Notes: generated by a model from the sequence alone, not told the origin. A stretch of DNA of 64,000 nucleotides from Hyphomicrobiales bacterium (GCA_900465665.1 UBJO01000042.1:197-64196), one strand, 5' to 3'. Shown: positions 1 through 9,917, numbered from the stretch's first letter. Made by a program: numbers and translations.

Positions 1-81
1 GCGCTCGGCGACATCATCACCCTCTTCTCCGTCACCGAATGCCGAAACTTCTTCAAGGCAGCAGGATATGAGGCTGAATAG
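1..81 (+). pseudogene. IS630-type transposase, C-terminal end (cut by window edge)
   Basis: The first 27 codons are open and end with TAG. The last residues (a TECRNFF then AAGY motif) match the usual C-terminus of IS630-family DDE transposases, where an EC-x-NYF-x-xAGY motif closes the protein. The gene enters from outside the window, so whether the element is complete cannot be judged. The downstream terminal inverted repeat could not be placed in 82-338. Confidence 0.65.
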
Positions 82-344
82 ATGCGACACGCTTTAGCAC
101 ACCATTCTGATCGAAAAGAGGAGCAGAGCACGATTTACGTTGCTTGCCCCGTCTTGCCTGGGTGTTCAGGTGCTCTACGCGGTTGCCCTTCATTGACGCC
201 AGTCGTCAATCGGAGAGGGCTCATGCTTGTAATGTGCGATTCGAGCAGTCACTGCCAAGCGGAGCTAGACCATTGATTCCGCTTGTCCAGCCCGCTAGTT
301 CTGATCAGGGTCATCTTTTTTGATTTGGCGGAAGAGAATTGAAC

Positions 345-1346
345 ATGAGCCAAGTAGGGTCACAGCCCGAATGGAATGCAAACGAGCTTAGGCAGGCCAT
401 CAAGTCAGCCGGCGTCGCGCTCTGGACCTGGATCGTCGATGACGACACGTTCGTGATGGATGCGAAGGCCTACGAGCTTTGGGATATTCCCGTCGAACAA
501 GACCTCACTTTTGAGCATCTTTCCGCCAAGGTTCATCCCGCCGACCGGGATCGGGTCAGAGCCGCGTTCGTTGCAACGCGGGCCATCGACGGACCTTTTG
601 AAATCGACTTCCGCATTTTGACCACCACGTCTGACGTTCGGTGGATCTCTGCGAGAGGACAGGGCAACGAAGGTGACGCAGCTACAAAGAAAATGACGGG
701 CATCTTCCTTGACGTGACGGGCCGAAAACAGGCCGAGGAAGGGCATGAGCTGCTCGCCGGCGAAATGAGCCACCGCGTCAAGAACTTGCTGGCGCTTGCG
801 GCCGGTCTTACGAACATCACATCGCGCTCTACCGAGACGAAGGAGGAAATGGCAAAGCAACTGACGCAGCGCTTGACCGCACTTGGCCGTGCCCATGAGT
901 TGGTCCGGCCCCTTCCGGATGGTCAGGGGAATGCGGCACTGCTGGGAGACATGTTTACCGTGCTTCTCGCGCCCTACGACGATGTCGGTGCCTTTGCGGG
1001 GCGTATCCGCGTAGCGGTCCCCAGGATGGGCCTCGGTGATAAGGCCGCTACGAGCCTTGCGCTGGTCATTCATGAGCTGGCGACCAACTCACTCAAATAC
1101 GGCGCGCTGTCGAATGATACCGGGTTACTCGACATCTCAGGCAAGGTCGTGGAGGACGATATCGAAATTGTCTGGAGCGAGCAAGGCGGCCATACAGTCG
1201 AACCTACGCGCTCGGCGGAAGGATATGGCAGCAAGCTCCTGCAGCGGACCGTTTCCGGGCAACTCAAAGGTTCAATCGACGTCAGCTGGGTCGAGGGTGG
1301 TGTGGTTGTGACGCTGAGGTTGAAAGAAAGCCAACTCGCGGCCTAA
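345..1346 (+). CDS. PAS-domain HWE-family sensor histidine kinase
   Basis: This is a soluble two-component sensor kinase of about 333 residues with no membrane segment. Residues ~15-125 form a PAS (PAS_3-like) sensor. The HWE kinase core follows: the phosphoacceptor block EMSHRVKNLLA (His near residue 143), the N-box HELATNSLKYGALS and the WSEQGG segment that gives the family its name. HWE kinases are common in rhizobia and often act with CheY-like or PhyR-type partners; no response regulator lies beside it here. I prefer ATG at 345, six codons... rather two codons inside the longest frame, because GAAGAG at 331-336 is well spaced to it, while the TTG at 339 is too close. The signal it senses is unknown. 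Confidence 0.9.
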   Translation: MSQVGSQPEWNANELRQAIKSAGVALWTWIVDDDTFVMDAKAYELWDIPVEQDLTFEHLSAKVHPADRDRVRAAFVATRAIDGPFEIDFRILTTTSDVRWISARGQGNEGDAATKKMTGIFLDVTGRKQAEEGHELLAGEMSHRVKNLLALAAGLTNITSRSTETKEEMAKQLTQRLTALGRAHELVRPLPDGQGNAALLGDMFTVLLAPYDDVGAFAGRIRVAVPRMGLGDKAATSLALVIHELATNSLKYGALSNDTGLLDISGKVVEDDIEIVWSEQGGHTVEPTRSAEGYGSKLLQRTVSGQLKGSIDVSWVEGGVVVTLRLKESQLAA

Positions 1347-1655
1347 GGGGATATTCTCAACACCGTGGCATAGCCTCTGGCGCTTGACGTCCGCAGCACT
1401 GCTTGATGATCGCTGAAGGCATATCGAGCGAAACTTCCAGCCGTCCCGCATAAACCATCGCTTGATCGTTCCCGTGCACTCTGCTTAGACGGTCCTGGCC
1501 ACCATCCTTGTCGCAAAGCCTTTTTCCGCTTCGCGTTTCGGTGATCGGTGGGCCGCCAACTGCCCCATACCAGTCGTGAATATTTCGCCGTCACAGCAAG
1601 CACTGCTCGACTTTCATATGGCCATCGCCCTAATTGCGAATGGTCACCAAGGAGC

Positions 1656-1860
1656 ATGGCTGTGACGCTTTATCTAAGACCCGTCGAGCAAAGTGTTAAG
1701 GACGCCATGTTGGACACGTGAGTCTTGCTGATCGTTAGGCCCCGGCAATCCGGGAAGACGATGCTCCCGAAGACGTTCGCCACCCAAGCCACGAAGAATT
1801 ACACTCTTGATGTCGGCTACGCCGAGATCCCAAACCGCAGGATCATCTATTTGCGCGACA
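1656..1860 (+). pseudogene. Remnant of AAA (DUF4143-type) ATPase with in-frame stop
   Basis: A good ribosome site (AAGGAG at 1649-1654) precedes ATG 1656. The frame reads 21 codons to TGA (1719-1721) and then continues open in the same frame with VLLIVRPRQSGKTML, a Walker A region. AAA_14/DUF4143 ATPases (often toxin-antitoxin or defence-like accessory genes) begin in just this way, with a DTR-V-L-I stretch leading into GPRQ-x-GKT. The TGA stands where that family has Arg, so a CGA-to-TGA change is likely. Similarity fades by about 1860, where the frame runs into the oppositely oriented HxlR gene. This is a 5' fragment of a gene normally near 400 codons. Confidence 0.55.
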
Positions 1861-2221
1861 AGTCATCTGCCTCGCCATAAAACTGTCGTTGCGCAGCTAA
1901 GACCTCGTCGCGATGTTCATCTGCCCAGTTCAGGATTGCTTGCAAGTGTGGTTCGAGTGACCGCCCTAGCCGGGATATCTCGTAGACGACGGCAACGGGC
2001 GCGATGCTGACGACCGAGCGGGTTACAAAGCCGTTGGCCTCCAGCCGACGAAGGCACTGCGTCAAGGCCTTTTGGGAGATGCCATCGTTTGCCCGTCGAA
2101 GCGCATTAAATCTCATTGGCCCGCTGCACAGGCATCCCAGCACGAGCAACGACCACTTTGTCGTAATCTCCTCTAAGACAAGCCTGTTCAGTTCGAGAGT
2201 TTCCGGCGGCATTGCAGCCAT
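1847..2221 (-). CDS. HxlR-family transcriptional regulator
   Basis: A 124-residue winged-helix protein of typical HxlR length. The signature stretch is TTKWSLLVLGCL, followed by RFNALRRANDGISQKALTQCLRRLEANGFVTR, which is the recognition helix and wing (quoted here only as landmarks), and a closing YE-S-LG-SL segment. HxlR proteins bind palindromic operators as dimers and often respond to reactive aldehydes, quinones or thiol stress. The start is taken at ATG 2221, with AGGAG upstream; the longer open frame to 2530 would run into the divergent gene. It is divergent from an NmrA-like reductase, the usual target arrangement. There is no obvious redox Cys besides the one in the first helix (VLGCLCSG, two Cys), which could be the sensor. 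Confidence 0.88.
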   Translation of the reverse strand: MAAMPPETLELNRLVLEEITTKWSLLVLGCLCSGPMRFNALRRANDGISQKALTQCLRRLEANGFVTRSVVSIAPVAVVYEISRLGRSLEPHLQAILNWADEHRDEVLAAQRQFYGEADDLSRK

Positions 2222-2274
2222 AACTGGGATACTCCTGTAAACCTGGTAGTGTTCAGGTGCGTAATTGCATTCAC

Positions 2275-2289
2275 GTATAATAAGTATAC
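2275..2289. promoter_or_regulatory. Palindromic operator candidate and -10 between HxlR gene and reductase
   Basis: GTATA-N5-TATAC is a perfect 15-bp inverted repeat in the divergent intergenic region, and it contains TATAAT (2276-2281), suitable as -10 for the rightward gene. Its position fits repression by the adjacent HxlR protein. No convincing -35 is visible. Confidence 0.45.
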
Positions 2290-2320
2290 CTAGATGGCCT
2301 TCAGCAGCAAGGAGGCTCGA

Positions 2321-3286
2321 ATGACATCCAGCAATCATCAAGATATTGGCACGGCGGCGTCGGAGTTCAGTTCCGGAAAAACTGTCCTCGTCTTCGGCGC
2401 GACAGGCCAACAGGGCGGGGCCGTCGCATCGGCTCTCCGGGCCGATGGCTGGTCCGTCAGGGCACTTGTCCGCGATCCGGATGCCCAAAGAGGTCTGGAT
2501 TTGGCATCGCTCGGTGTTGAGGTGGCTCAAGGGGATTTTGCGGACGAAGCCTCAATCAGATCTGCCATGGCAGGGGTCTACGGCGTGTTCAGTGTTCAGC
2601 CGAGTTCAGGGCAGGGGGCAGTCTACGGTGTTTCGGACGACGATGAGGTCAGGTATGGCAAAGTGATCGCCGATATTGCCATGCAATCCGGCATCGGTCA
2701 CTTCGTCTATACCTCGGTAAATGCCGCCGGGCCGGAAAAGACGGGCATGGGACATTTCGACAGCAAATCGGAGATCGAGGCCCATGTCAGGGCGCTGGAT
2801 ATCCCCAGCACCATCATACGTCCGGCGGGCTTCATGGAACTGCTGATGCTGCCTGGGATGGGTCTGGATCAGGATGCTTACGTCTCATTTCTTCGGCCGA
2901 CACAGATCGGACAAGTCATCGCCGTTCGAGATATCGGCAAGATCGTGGCGCGCATCTTCTCCTATCCGGGCCGGTTTGTCGGTCGCACGATTGAGATCGC
3001 CGGCGATGAATTGACGGGAGACGGCTTGCAGCGAAGCCTCAGCCGCGCCGCTGGCCGGCCGATCAGCTACAGCCGGTTTCCGGATGTTCTTCTGAATGAG
3101 AACGACTTCCTGCGGCGATTGACTGAGTTGTTCGATGACGGACGACTGGCAGGCCACGCAGATATCGGAAGTCTTCGCGAAGAGTTTGGCCATCTGCTGA
3201 GCTTTGATGAATGGCTTGACGGCCCTGGAAAAAGCCTGTTTGAAGCAGCACAGAACGCCAGTAGCTCATCGATTGTCCTGCGCTAG
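2321..3286 (+). CDS. NmrA/HSCARG-like NAD(P)-binding oxidoreductase
   Basis: A 321-residue atypical short-chain dehydrogenase. A Rossmann motif GATGQQGG sits near residue 27, followed by strands typical of NmrA-like proteins: a VRDP segment, GDF-x-D, YGVFSVQ and the SVNAAG region that replaces the canonical SDR Tyr-x3-Lys. Such proteins act as NAD(P)H redox sensors or reduce quinone-like substrates. ATG 2321 is chosen because GGAGG at 2311-2315 precedes it; an upstream in-frame ATG at 2294 has no ribosome site. It is probably controlled by the divergent HxlR regulator. The substrate is unknown. Confidence 0.85.
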   Translation: MTSSNHQDIGTAASEFSSGKTVLVFGATGQQGGAVASALRADGWSVRALVRDPDAQRGLDLASLGVEVAQGDFADEASIRSAMAGVYGVFSVQPSSGQGAVYGVSDDDEVRYGKVIADIAMQSGIGHFVYTSVNAAGPEKTGMGHFDSKSEIEAHVRALDIPSTIIRPAGFMELLMLPGMGLDQDAYVSFLRPTQIGQVIAVRDIGKIVARIFSYPGRFVGRTIEIAGDELTGDGLQRSLSRAAGRPISYSRFPDVLLNENDFLRRLTELFDDGRLAGHADIGSLREEFGHLLSFDEWLDGPGKSLFEAAQNASSSSIVLR

Positions 3287-3990
3287 AGCCTGCATTTGCG
3301 TGGAAGATGCCATGTGCTTCCGAGCCGCAGCCTTGGTCGATCCGCGGTAATGTCTTGTGCGATGCACGCAAGACGTCCACTTCACGCCGGAGTTCATTCC
3401 CCGGGCGACGCGGGCTGGATTGCAGCTTTGGGATGGCGCGGCGGCCGGATGCTAGATCCGGCGCCGACATTAGGCTGTTTCCAGCGCTGATGCTAGAAGG
3501 GTCGCGACAGCGGCTACGTTACTGGCGTTGGCCCGGTCCTGGTTCCGGCGCACCTCGTCAAGCTGCTAAGAGCCCGGATCATCGAGGGCGACTTTTTCCG
3601 AACCGACCGATCTGGTGCAAATCTACGACCTCGCCATTGGCTAGCAAGGTAGTGCAAACTCAGGGTGTGGGATTCAACTTGATGCCTGACGTGGCACTTT
3701 GGTGCCGATGAGGTGCCGATCTGTCAATCCATGGGGCTAAACGAGGCTGCACCACCGCATGTACATTATCGGTGTAGTGCCAGATACTGCTGGAACCGCC
3801 CACGCAACATGGCGTTCGCCTGTCCGGCCAGCAAAGTTCGACGAGCAGCCGGAGCAAAAGCTTGCCTGGGACCCTGCGCTCTTTGATCTTACTGCAAAGA
3901 GAACGGAACCGCATGGATCAAATTCAGGCCTGTCCTGGAACCGTAGCCACATCCTGGGCATTTCGATAGTGATCGATTGCGAGAAAACCC
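3287..3990. other. About 700 bp without a supportable gene
   Basis: Several short open frames exist on both strands, but none has a ribosome site plus a recognisable or compositionally convincing product. A near-perfect tandem repeat of GGTGCCGAT lies around 3700-3720. No transposase remnant, RNA gene or LexA box was recognised before ligD. Confidence 0.5.
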
Positions 3991-6645
3991 ATGGCCGTCA
4001 ACCTCTCCAAATACCGTGCTAAGCGCGACTTCAAGAAAACCGCTGAGCCGACCGGGGAGGCGCAGGTAAAATCCTCGAACCGTCGACGCTTTATCATCCA
4101 GAAGCACGACGCTACTCGCCTCCACTACGACCTCAGGCTAGAACTGGACGGTGTCTTCAAATCCTGGGCGGTCACCAAAGGACCATCGCTGGATCCGCAA
4201 GACAAGCGTCTCGCGGTGGAGGTCGAGGATCATCCGCTGGATTACGGCGATTTCGAGGGCACTATTCCTAAGGGCCAGTATGGTGGGGGCACGGTTATGC
4301 TCTGGGATCGGGGCTACTGGGAGCCAGAGGGCAACAAGACGCCAGAGCAGGCGCTCGCCAAAGGCGATTTCAAATTCACGCTCGAGGGCGAACGGCTTCA
4401 TGGGAGTTTCGTCCTCGTGCGAATGCGTGGACGAGAAGGCGAGACGCGAAACAACTGGCTTCTGATCAAACACCATGATGATTTCGCCGTCGACAAAGAC
4501 GGCGCTGCAGTACTCGAAGAGAATGCGACGTCTGTTGCTTCTGGGCGGACGATGGATGCCATTGCATCGGGAAAAGGCCGAAAGCCAAAGCCGTTCATGA
4601 CATCAGGTGGTTCCGTTGAGGCGGATGCGGTCTGGGATAGCAGCGAAGGCCTTGCCGCCGACGAACGAAAGGCAGCATCGAAGAAAAGGACCAATCCGCG
4701 CGATAAGACTGTGTCCTCTGCAATGCCGTCGTTCATCGCGCCGCAACTGTGCGAAGCACTGGAACGACCGCCATCCGCAAACGGCTGGGTTCACGAGATC
4801 AAGTTTGACGGCTACCGCATACAGATGCGCATCCAAGGTGGTGAGGTCACCCTCAAAACGCGCAAAGGCCTCGATTGGACCAAGAAATACCCCGCTATCG
4901 CTCGTTCTTGCGAAAGACTTCCAGATGCGATCATCGACGGCGAGATATGCGCCCTCGATGAGAACGGTGCACCGGATTTTGCAGCGCTGCAAGCATCGTT
5001 GTCGGAAGGTAAGACCGACGATCTCGTCTTCTTCGCCTTTGATCTGCTGTTTGCTGGCGGTGAAGACCTTCGCGATTTGCCGCTGACAAAGCGAAAGGAG
5101 CGGTTAGTTGCTCTTCTGCGCAAGGCGGGGGACGACCCACGTATACGCTTTGTCGAACACTTCGAGACAGGCGGGGATGCTGTTTTAAAGTCGGCCTGCA
5201 AATTGTCGCTCGAAGGCATCGTTTCGAAAAAGGCCGATGCAACCTATGTGTCCGGCCGAACGAAGACGTGGGCGAAATCCAAATGCCGAGCGGGACACGA
5301 AGTGGTGATAGGTGCCTACGCCACCACCAACGGGAAATTCCGCTCGCTCCTAGTCGGTGTCAATCGCGGTGACCACTTTGTTTATGTCGGCCGCGTTGGG
5401 ACTGGTTACCCGGCGAGCGTGATCGACAAGTTGTTGCCGCGATTGAAGGAGGTCGAAACCACGAAATCTCCGTTCACCGGCATCGGTGCTCCGAAGAAAA
5501 CACCAGAAATTTTTTGGCTGAAGCCCGAGCTGGTTGCGGAAATCGAGTTTGCGGGATGGACAGCGGACGGCCAGGTCCGACAAGCCGCGTTCAAAGGCTT
5601 GCGCGAGGACAAGCCTGCGGAAGAGGTTGAGGCAGATCAGCCAGCGAGCCCGGACGAAACGGATGTTCCCGACCCTGAGACCGAGGCTCCGAAACCGCGC
5701 ACGGCATCGAAATTTCGCAAGGGAGCGAAGGTCGATGTCATGGGCGTTCTGATATCCAGCCCTGAGAAACCCATGTGGCCCGATGCCTCGGACGCAGAGC
5801 CGGTCACAAAGCTTGATCTGGCTCACTACTACGAGGCCGTGGGGCCATGGCTGATCGATCACATAAAGGGACGGCCTTGTTCGATCATCCGGACGCCAGA
5901 CGGTATCGGGAGCGAGCAGTTCTTTCAGCGGCATGCGATGCAGGGAACTTCAAACCTCATCGAGCAGGTCAAAGTGTCGGGCGATAAACAGCCCTATCTG
6001 CAAATCGACCGCGTCGAGGGATTGGCCGCCATCGCCCAAATTGGGGGAACAGAGCTACATCCTTGGAACTGCGAACCCAATCTTCCGGAGGTGCCGGGGC
6101 GCTTGGTGTTCGATCTTGACCCCGGTCCGGATGTCGATTTCAACACAGTCATAGAAGGCGCCCGCGAGATACGAGATCGATTGGAGGAGCTCGGCCTAGT
6201 CAGCTTCTGTAAGACAACCGGGGGCAAGGGGCTGCATGTGGTGACGCCGTTGTCCGTGCCGAAAGGCAAGACGCTCACGTGGGACCAAGGCAAGGCCTTC
6301 GCGCACGATATCTGCCAGGAAATGGCCAGAGACAACCCGGACCGCTACTTGATCAAGATGACGAAAAGTCTCCGCAGTGGGCGCATTTTCTTGGATTACT
6401 TGCGCAATGATCGTACCGCGACTGCAGTCGCGCCGCTTTCACCGAGGGCCCGAGCAGGAGCGACGGTGTCGATGCCGCTCAACTGGACGCAGGTCAAGGC
6501 AGGGCTCGACCCGAGGCGGTTCACGATCAGATCGGTGCCCGCTCTCCTCAAGCAGACCACTGCCTGGCAGGATTATTGCGACGGCGAGCGGTCCCTGGAA
6601 CAGGCAATCAGGCGATTGAACAAATCGAAAAAGCGGGCTGCCTGA
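3991..6645 (+). CDS. ligD: ATP-dependent DNA ligase D (phosphoesterase-ligase-polymerase)
   Basis: A full-length 884-residue multidomain end-joining ligase in the order phosphoesterase, ligase, polymerase. The N-terminal 3'-phosphoesterase (~30-180) has [15 protein letters not shown]. The ligase domain (~240-540) carries the AMP-accepting lysine in EIKFDGYR (K271). The primase/polymerase domain (~585-870) shows the metal-binding pair in FDLDPG (D708, D710) and TTGGKGLHV. Family knowledge: LigD is recruited by Ku to double-strand breaks, trims and fills ends, adds ribonucleotides and seals. It is convergent with two Ku genes only 74 bp away. A basic, low-complexity linker (~205-240) joins the first two domains. 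All catalytic landmarks I can check are intact. Confidence 0.97.
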   Translation: MAVNLSKYRAKRDFKKTAEPTGEAQVKSSNRRRFIIQKHDATRLHYDLRLELDGVFKSWAVTKGPSLDPQDKRLAVEVEDHPLDYGDFEGTIPKGQYGGGTVMLWDRGYWEPEGNKTPEQALAKGDFKFTLEGERLHGSFVLVRMRGREGETRNNWLLIKHHDDFAVDKDGAAVLEENATSVASGRTMDAIASGKGRKPKPFMTSGGSVEADAVWDSSEGLAADERKAASKKRTNPRDKTVSSAMPSFIAPQLCEALERPPSANGWVHEIKFDGYRIQMRIQGGEVTLKTRKGLDWTKKYPAIARSCERLPDAIIDGEICALDENGAPDFAALQASLSEGKTDDLVFFAFDLLFAGGEDLRDLPLTKRKERLVALLRKAGDDPRIRFVEHFETGGDAVLKSACKLSLEGIVSKKADATYVSGRTKTWAKSKCRAGHEVVIGAYATTNGKFRSLLVGVNRGDHFVYVGRVGTGYPASVIDKLLPRLKEVETTKSPFTGIGAPKKTPEIFWLKPELVAEIEFAGWTADGQVRQAAFKGLREDKPAEEVEADQPASPDETDVPDPETEAPKPRTASKFRKGAKVDVMGVLISSPEKPMWPDASDAEPVTKLDLAHYYEAVGPWLIDHIKGRPCSIIRTPDGIGSEQFFQRHAMQGTSNLIEQVKVSGDKQPYLQIDRVEGLAAIAQIGGTELHPWNCEPNLPEVPGRLVFDLDPGPDVDFNTVIEGAREIRDRLEELGLVSFCKTTGGKGLHVVTPLSVPKGKTLTWDQGKAFAHDICQEMARDNPDRYLIKMTKSLRSGRIFLDYLRNDRTATAVAPLSPRARAGATVSMPLNWTQVKAGLDPRRFTIRSVPALLKQTTAWQDYCDGERSLEQAIRRLNKSKKRAA

Positions 6646-6719
6646 CGAGCAAAGAATTGCCAGTGGAACGACGAAATGTTGCACGCGAGGCAGCCGCGCC
6701 GAAGTGATGCATTGCTGCT

Positions 6720-7541
6720 TCAGCCAGCTTTGCGGGACTTCAGTTCTTTTTGGACTGATTTCTTCAGCGCATCCATGATGTTAACGACGTTGCTCTGCTT
6801 CCTGTCATCTCCCGTTCTCTTTTTGGAGGCCTGCTTCTTTGAGGGCTTATGGGCCCTTTTCTTCGAAGCGATAAGCTTCAGCAAGCTATCCTGGATCGGA
6901 TCGGACGCCATGGCTGGCGACCATTTTTGAGTACGCTTCTTGATGATCTTTTCGAGTGCGGCGACGCCCTTTGCGTCCGACGTCTTGTCTATGCCGGCGA
7001 AATACTCACTTTCCGGTCGGACTTCGTCACCAAACCTGAGCGCCCACACGACAATGCCGTTGTCGCGAGGCTCGAGGATCACGGCGCGTTCTCGACGGCC
7101 AAGGACGACCCGAGCGACGCCCACGACGTCCTTAGCCTTCATTGCCTCCCGAATGACAGCAAAGGCTTCGTCACCGATTTTCTGATTGGCGGTGAGGTAA
7201 AACGGGGTGTCGAGATAAATCCACTCGATCTTCTCCCTAGACACAAACCGTTCAATGTCGATGGTGCGAACGCTCTCCAGCTCTACGGACTCTAGTTCGT
7301 CATCGGTGAGAATAACGTAGTCGTCTTCACCGCGCTCATATCCCTTGGCCTCGTCCTCGTCTTTGACCGGCTTGCCGGTTACACTGTCGATGTACTGTGA
7401 AACAACCCGATTGCCGGTCTTTTCGTTAAGAGTATGAAACCGCACTTTCTCGCTCTCCGAGGTCGCTGGGACCATCGCTACGGGGCAGGTGACAAGCGAA
7501 AGCTTCAAATAACCTCGCCAGTACGGACGTCGTGGGGCCAT
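6720..7541 (-). CDS. ku: Ku-type DNA end-binding protein (second of tandem pair)
   Basis: This 273-residue Ku protein has the bacterial Ku core (RPYWRGYLKLSLV at the start, then FHTLNEKTGNRV and DYVILTDDELESV). It forms the ring that encircles broken DNA ends and recruits LigD. The C-terminus after ~210 is lysine-rich (KKRAHKPSKKQASKK region), as in bacterial Ku tails that help DNA binding. It starts 2 bp after the stop of the upstream Ku gene, so the two are almost certainly co-transcribed. The paralogues differ clearly along their length, which suggests an old duplication and possible hetero-oligomers, as discussed for Sinorhizobium, where several ku genes exist. Confidence 0.95.
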   Translation of the reverse strand: MAPRRPYWRGYLKLSLVTCPVAMVPATSESEKVRFHTLNEKTGNRVVSQYIDSVTGKPVKDEDEAKGYERGEDDYVILTDDELESVELESVRTIDIERFVSREKIEWIYLDTPFYLTANQKIGDEAFAVIREAMKAKDVVGVARVVLGRRERAVILEPRDNGIVVWALRFGDEVRPESEYFAGIDKTSDAKGVAALEKIIKKRTQKWSPAMASDPIQDSLLKLIASKKRAHKPSKKQASKKRTGDDRKQSNVVNIMDALKKSVQKELKSRKAG

Positions 7542-7543
7542 GG

Positions 7544-8428
7544 TCAGCTTGCCTTCTTCTGAGTGGTCTTGGACGGCGTCTTTGCATCAGCCTTCGTTTT
7601 CTTTTTCCCGGCGTTGGCGTTCGCGGCCTTTGGCTTCCTGGAGGAAGGCTTGCTCAATCCAGCGCTTTCTCGAAGTGCCTTCAGAAGATCATTCGGTTTA
7701 GAAATCTTCACCGGCTTAGGTTTCGGAAGGGCTTTTCCTTCAGCCTTTGCCTTTACCAGTGCAGCAAGGGCGGTTTCATATCGGTCATCAGTCTTAGCGG
7801 GATCGAAGTCGCCGATTTTCGTATCGATTATGTGCTTGGCCAAGTCGAGCATCTCGTTTCCGACCTTAACCTTCGCAACGCCCTTGAACGCTTCCTTTGA
7901 CGACCGCACCTCGTAATCGAAGTTGAGTGTCGTCGCGATCAGGCCCCTGCCGTGTGGTCTGATCAAAACGGTCCGCATTCGCCGGAACAGAACGGTCCGC
8001 GCAATAGCCACCACGCGCGTGCTGGCCAGTGCGTCGCGGATGCAGTTGAAAGGATCGCTAGCTTCGTCATCTACAGGCACGAGGTAATAAGGCTTGTCGA
8101 AATAGACATCATCGACTTCGCCGCAAGCGATGAAAGCTTCTGCCTCAAGCATCTTATCTGAATCTGGGATGACGGCGGCAACCTCTTGCGGATCGATCAT
8201 GATGTAGTCGCCGCTTCCCGTCTCGAAACCCTTCACTTGTTGCTCTCGCGCGACAACCTCTTCAGTTTCGCTGTCGATGAACTCCCGCTGTAAACGGTTT
8301 CCGGTTTTCTGGTTTAACATATGGAAGCTTATACGGTCGGAAGTCGATGCGGCAGTATACAGGCCGACGGCGCAACTAAGATCGCCAATCTTCAGGTGTC
8401 CCTTCCATTGAGCGCGGTGAGCGGTCAT
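7544..8428 (-). CDS. ku: Ku-type DNA end-binding protein (first of tandem pair)
   Basis: A 294-residue Ku homologue with RAQWKGHLKIGDLSCAVGLY at the N-terminus, the FHMLNQKTGNRL motif and a PEEV-like DYIMIDPQEVAAV segment. The last ~50 residues form a Lys/Ala-rich tail (KKKTKADAK region). I chose ATG 8428 over the in-frame ATG 8443, since the protein family begins close to this position; neither start has a strong ribosome site. It is the first gene of a two-gene leftward unit with the second Ku, facing ligD. The two Ku proteins and LigD together would make a complete non-homologous end-joining set. Confidence 0.93.
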   Translation of the reverse strand: MTAHRAQWKGHLKIGDLSCAVGLYTAASTSDRISFHMLNQKTGNRLQREFIDSETEEVVAREQQVKGFETGSGDYIMIDPQEVAAVIPDSDKMLEAEAFIACGEVDDVYFDKPYYLVPVDDEASDPFNCIRDALASTRVVAIARTVLFRRMRTVLIRPHGRGLIATTLNFDYEVRSSKEAFKGVAKVKVGNEMLDLAKHIIDTKIGDFDPAKTDDRYETALAALVKAKAEGKALPKPKPVKISKPNDLLKALRESAGLSKPSSRKPKAANANAGKKKTKADAKTPSKTTQKKAS

Positions 8429-8722
8429 TCCACGTGCCTCCAAAGATGTCGAAAGGTAACTATGTCTGATCCAACATGGTTCCCGAGGCTGAGCGAACGC
8501 GGTTGCACGACGATCGCTTGATGGGCGCCCTTAGGATCCGTTCCTCGATCGCGTTGTAATCTGGTTGCGTTCGTGACGCGGCAGGACGGAGCGCATCGCC
8601 TTGTCATCTGGGTCGAAAACGATGGCTCCAACGTTATCGATCCCGCACAGCGTCAAGCCGAGACTTAACCGGCTTCTTAGGGCCCTGAGCGATCATTGGA
8701 GCGACATGCGATGATAATATGC

Positions 8723-9604
8723 CTATGCGATCGCAAGATAGTCGACGAGCCGCCTGGCGTGAACAGGCAGGGCCGCGAAATTTCGTGCACAGACGAGAAG
8801 GTGACGCAATGCCCAGGCGTCAGCGAGGGGAACGACACCGAGTCTGAGCGGATGCTGATATCGCCTCGCGTAAACCTCTGGCACGATAGCCAGCCCAACG
8901 CCGCTTGCGACCATAGCGCAGATGTCCTCGAACGCGTCCAAACGGATGCGGAGCTTGAACTGCCGGCCCTCACGCGAGGCGTGTGTCGAAAGGTGCCCCT
9001 GCAGCGCACTATCGGCAGGCAGACCCACGAATGGCTGGTCAAGCACCTCGCGGAATGGAACCGTGCTCCGTTTTGCCAGGGGATTTTCGGCAGTGGTAAT
9101 CAATACGAGCCTGTCGGTCTTGAACGGCCGAGTTTCTAGCGATCCGATGTCTGTGGTGTCTGCCGCGATCCCGAGATCGGCAAGACCTCCAGCGACGCCT
9201 GCAACGACATCCGGGCTCTGACGTTCGTCGAGGTCCACGTCTATTGTTTGATGGTCGACCAGGAACCGCCGAAGCACTTCGGGTAGGTGCGCCATCGCCG
9301 CGCGCCCTGACATCAACCTGATTTGACCACGTAGCCCTTTCGCGTAAAGTTGCAGGTCGCCACGCATCTGCTCCATTTGTCCAAGAACGATGCGGGCATG
9401 GTGTGCGAGAGCATCGCCAGCCTGTGTCGGACGCGCGCCACGTGCGCCACGGTCGAGCAGCGGCACTGCGCTGAACTCTTCCATTCCACGGATTCGGGCA
9501 CTGGCCGATGCCAAAGCCATACCCGCCCGTTCGGCGCCGTGAGTGATGCTCTCGGCCTCCACCACATGGAGAAACAAGCGAAGGTCAGTGATGTCGAACC
9601 GCAT
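8723..9604 (-). CDS. LysR-family transcriptional regulator
   Basis: A 293-residue LysR regulator. The N-terminal winged helix (DLRLFLHVVEAESITHGAER, then ASARIRGMEE) is followed by the periplasmic-binding-protein-like effector domain. ATG 9604 is preceded by GGGGAGG at close spacing, so the 50-codon upstream extension of the open frame is rejected. It is divergent from a small membrane-protein gene, and an inverted repeat lies between them. The family normally activates or represses the divergent neighbour with a small-molecule effector; here the target and effector are unknown. Confidence 0.9.
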   Translation of the reverse strand: MRFDITDLRLFLHVVEAESITHGAERAGMALASASARIRGMEEFSAVPLLDRGARGARPTQAGDALAHHARIVLGQMEQMRGDLQLYAKGLRGQIRLMSGRAAMAHLPEVLRRFLVDHQTIDVDLDERQSPDVVAGVAGGLADLGIAADTTDIGSLETRPFKTDRLVLITTAENPLAKRSTVPFREVLDQPFVGLPADSALQGHLSTHASREGRQFKLRIRLDAFEDICAMVASGVGLAIVPEVYARRYQHPLRLGVVPLADAWALRHLLVCARNFAALPVHARRLVDYLAIA

Positions 9605-9624
9605 GCATCCTCCCCAATTTGGAT

Positions 9625-9643
9625 CCTTCGGATAAACCGAAGG
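9625..9643. promoter_or_regulatory. Inverted repeat upstream of LysR gene
   Basis: CCTTCGG-ATAAA-CCGAAGG is a perfect 7-bp inverted repeat 20 bp upstream of the LysR start, in the divergent intergenic region. It is a candidate autoregulatory site, or the hairpin of the 5' leader of the LysR transcript. Confidence 0.45.
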
Positions 9644-9719
9644 CTTCCCTTGTATCTTACACATTGTGTCGTGTCGCCTGGCGAGGTTTACATCAAAGTC
9701 GGACAAGGAAGGAAATGCG

Positions 9720-9917
9720 ATGGACACCACAGAGAAGCTCCTGCGGGCTTTCATATTCAGATTGGCGCTTCTTCTGCTTGCCGTGCTGGCAGCGAGGCAC
9801 TTTGGCGATCAAGCTCAGCGAGCCATCGCTGGCGCGCCTGCGACGATCGCTGCGTTCGACGCGAGCATCGACGGTTCCTCGGGATCTTCACTCGCAAACG
9901 TTGGTCTGCAAGATTAG
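9720..9917 (+). CDS. Small single-span membrane protein, unknown function
   Basis: A 65-residue product with a hydrophobic segment at about residues 11-24 (FIFRLALLLLAVLAA) and a polar Ala/Ser-rich C-terminus. AAGGAAGG lies just upstream of ATG 9720, which supports translation. It is divergent from the LysR gene and could be its target. No family is recognised. The reading frame is short, so a spurious call is possible. Confidence 0.45.
   Translation: MDTTEKLLRAFIFRLALLLLAVLAARHFGDQAQRAIAGAPATIAAFDASIDGSSGSSLANVGLQD

Noticed and set aside
1343..1657. 104-codon minus-strand frame after the HWE kinase gene
   Set aside because: No ribosome site, no protein-like hydrophobic pattern, overlaps the kinase end; likely a chance frame in GC-rich DNA.
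8525..8668. Plus-strand stretch ending RLVIWVENDGSNVIDPAQRQ then AET and stop
   Set aside because: Protein-like end but no start codon with a ribosome site and a stop just upstream; too short to claim.
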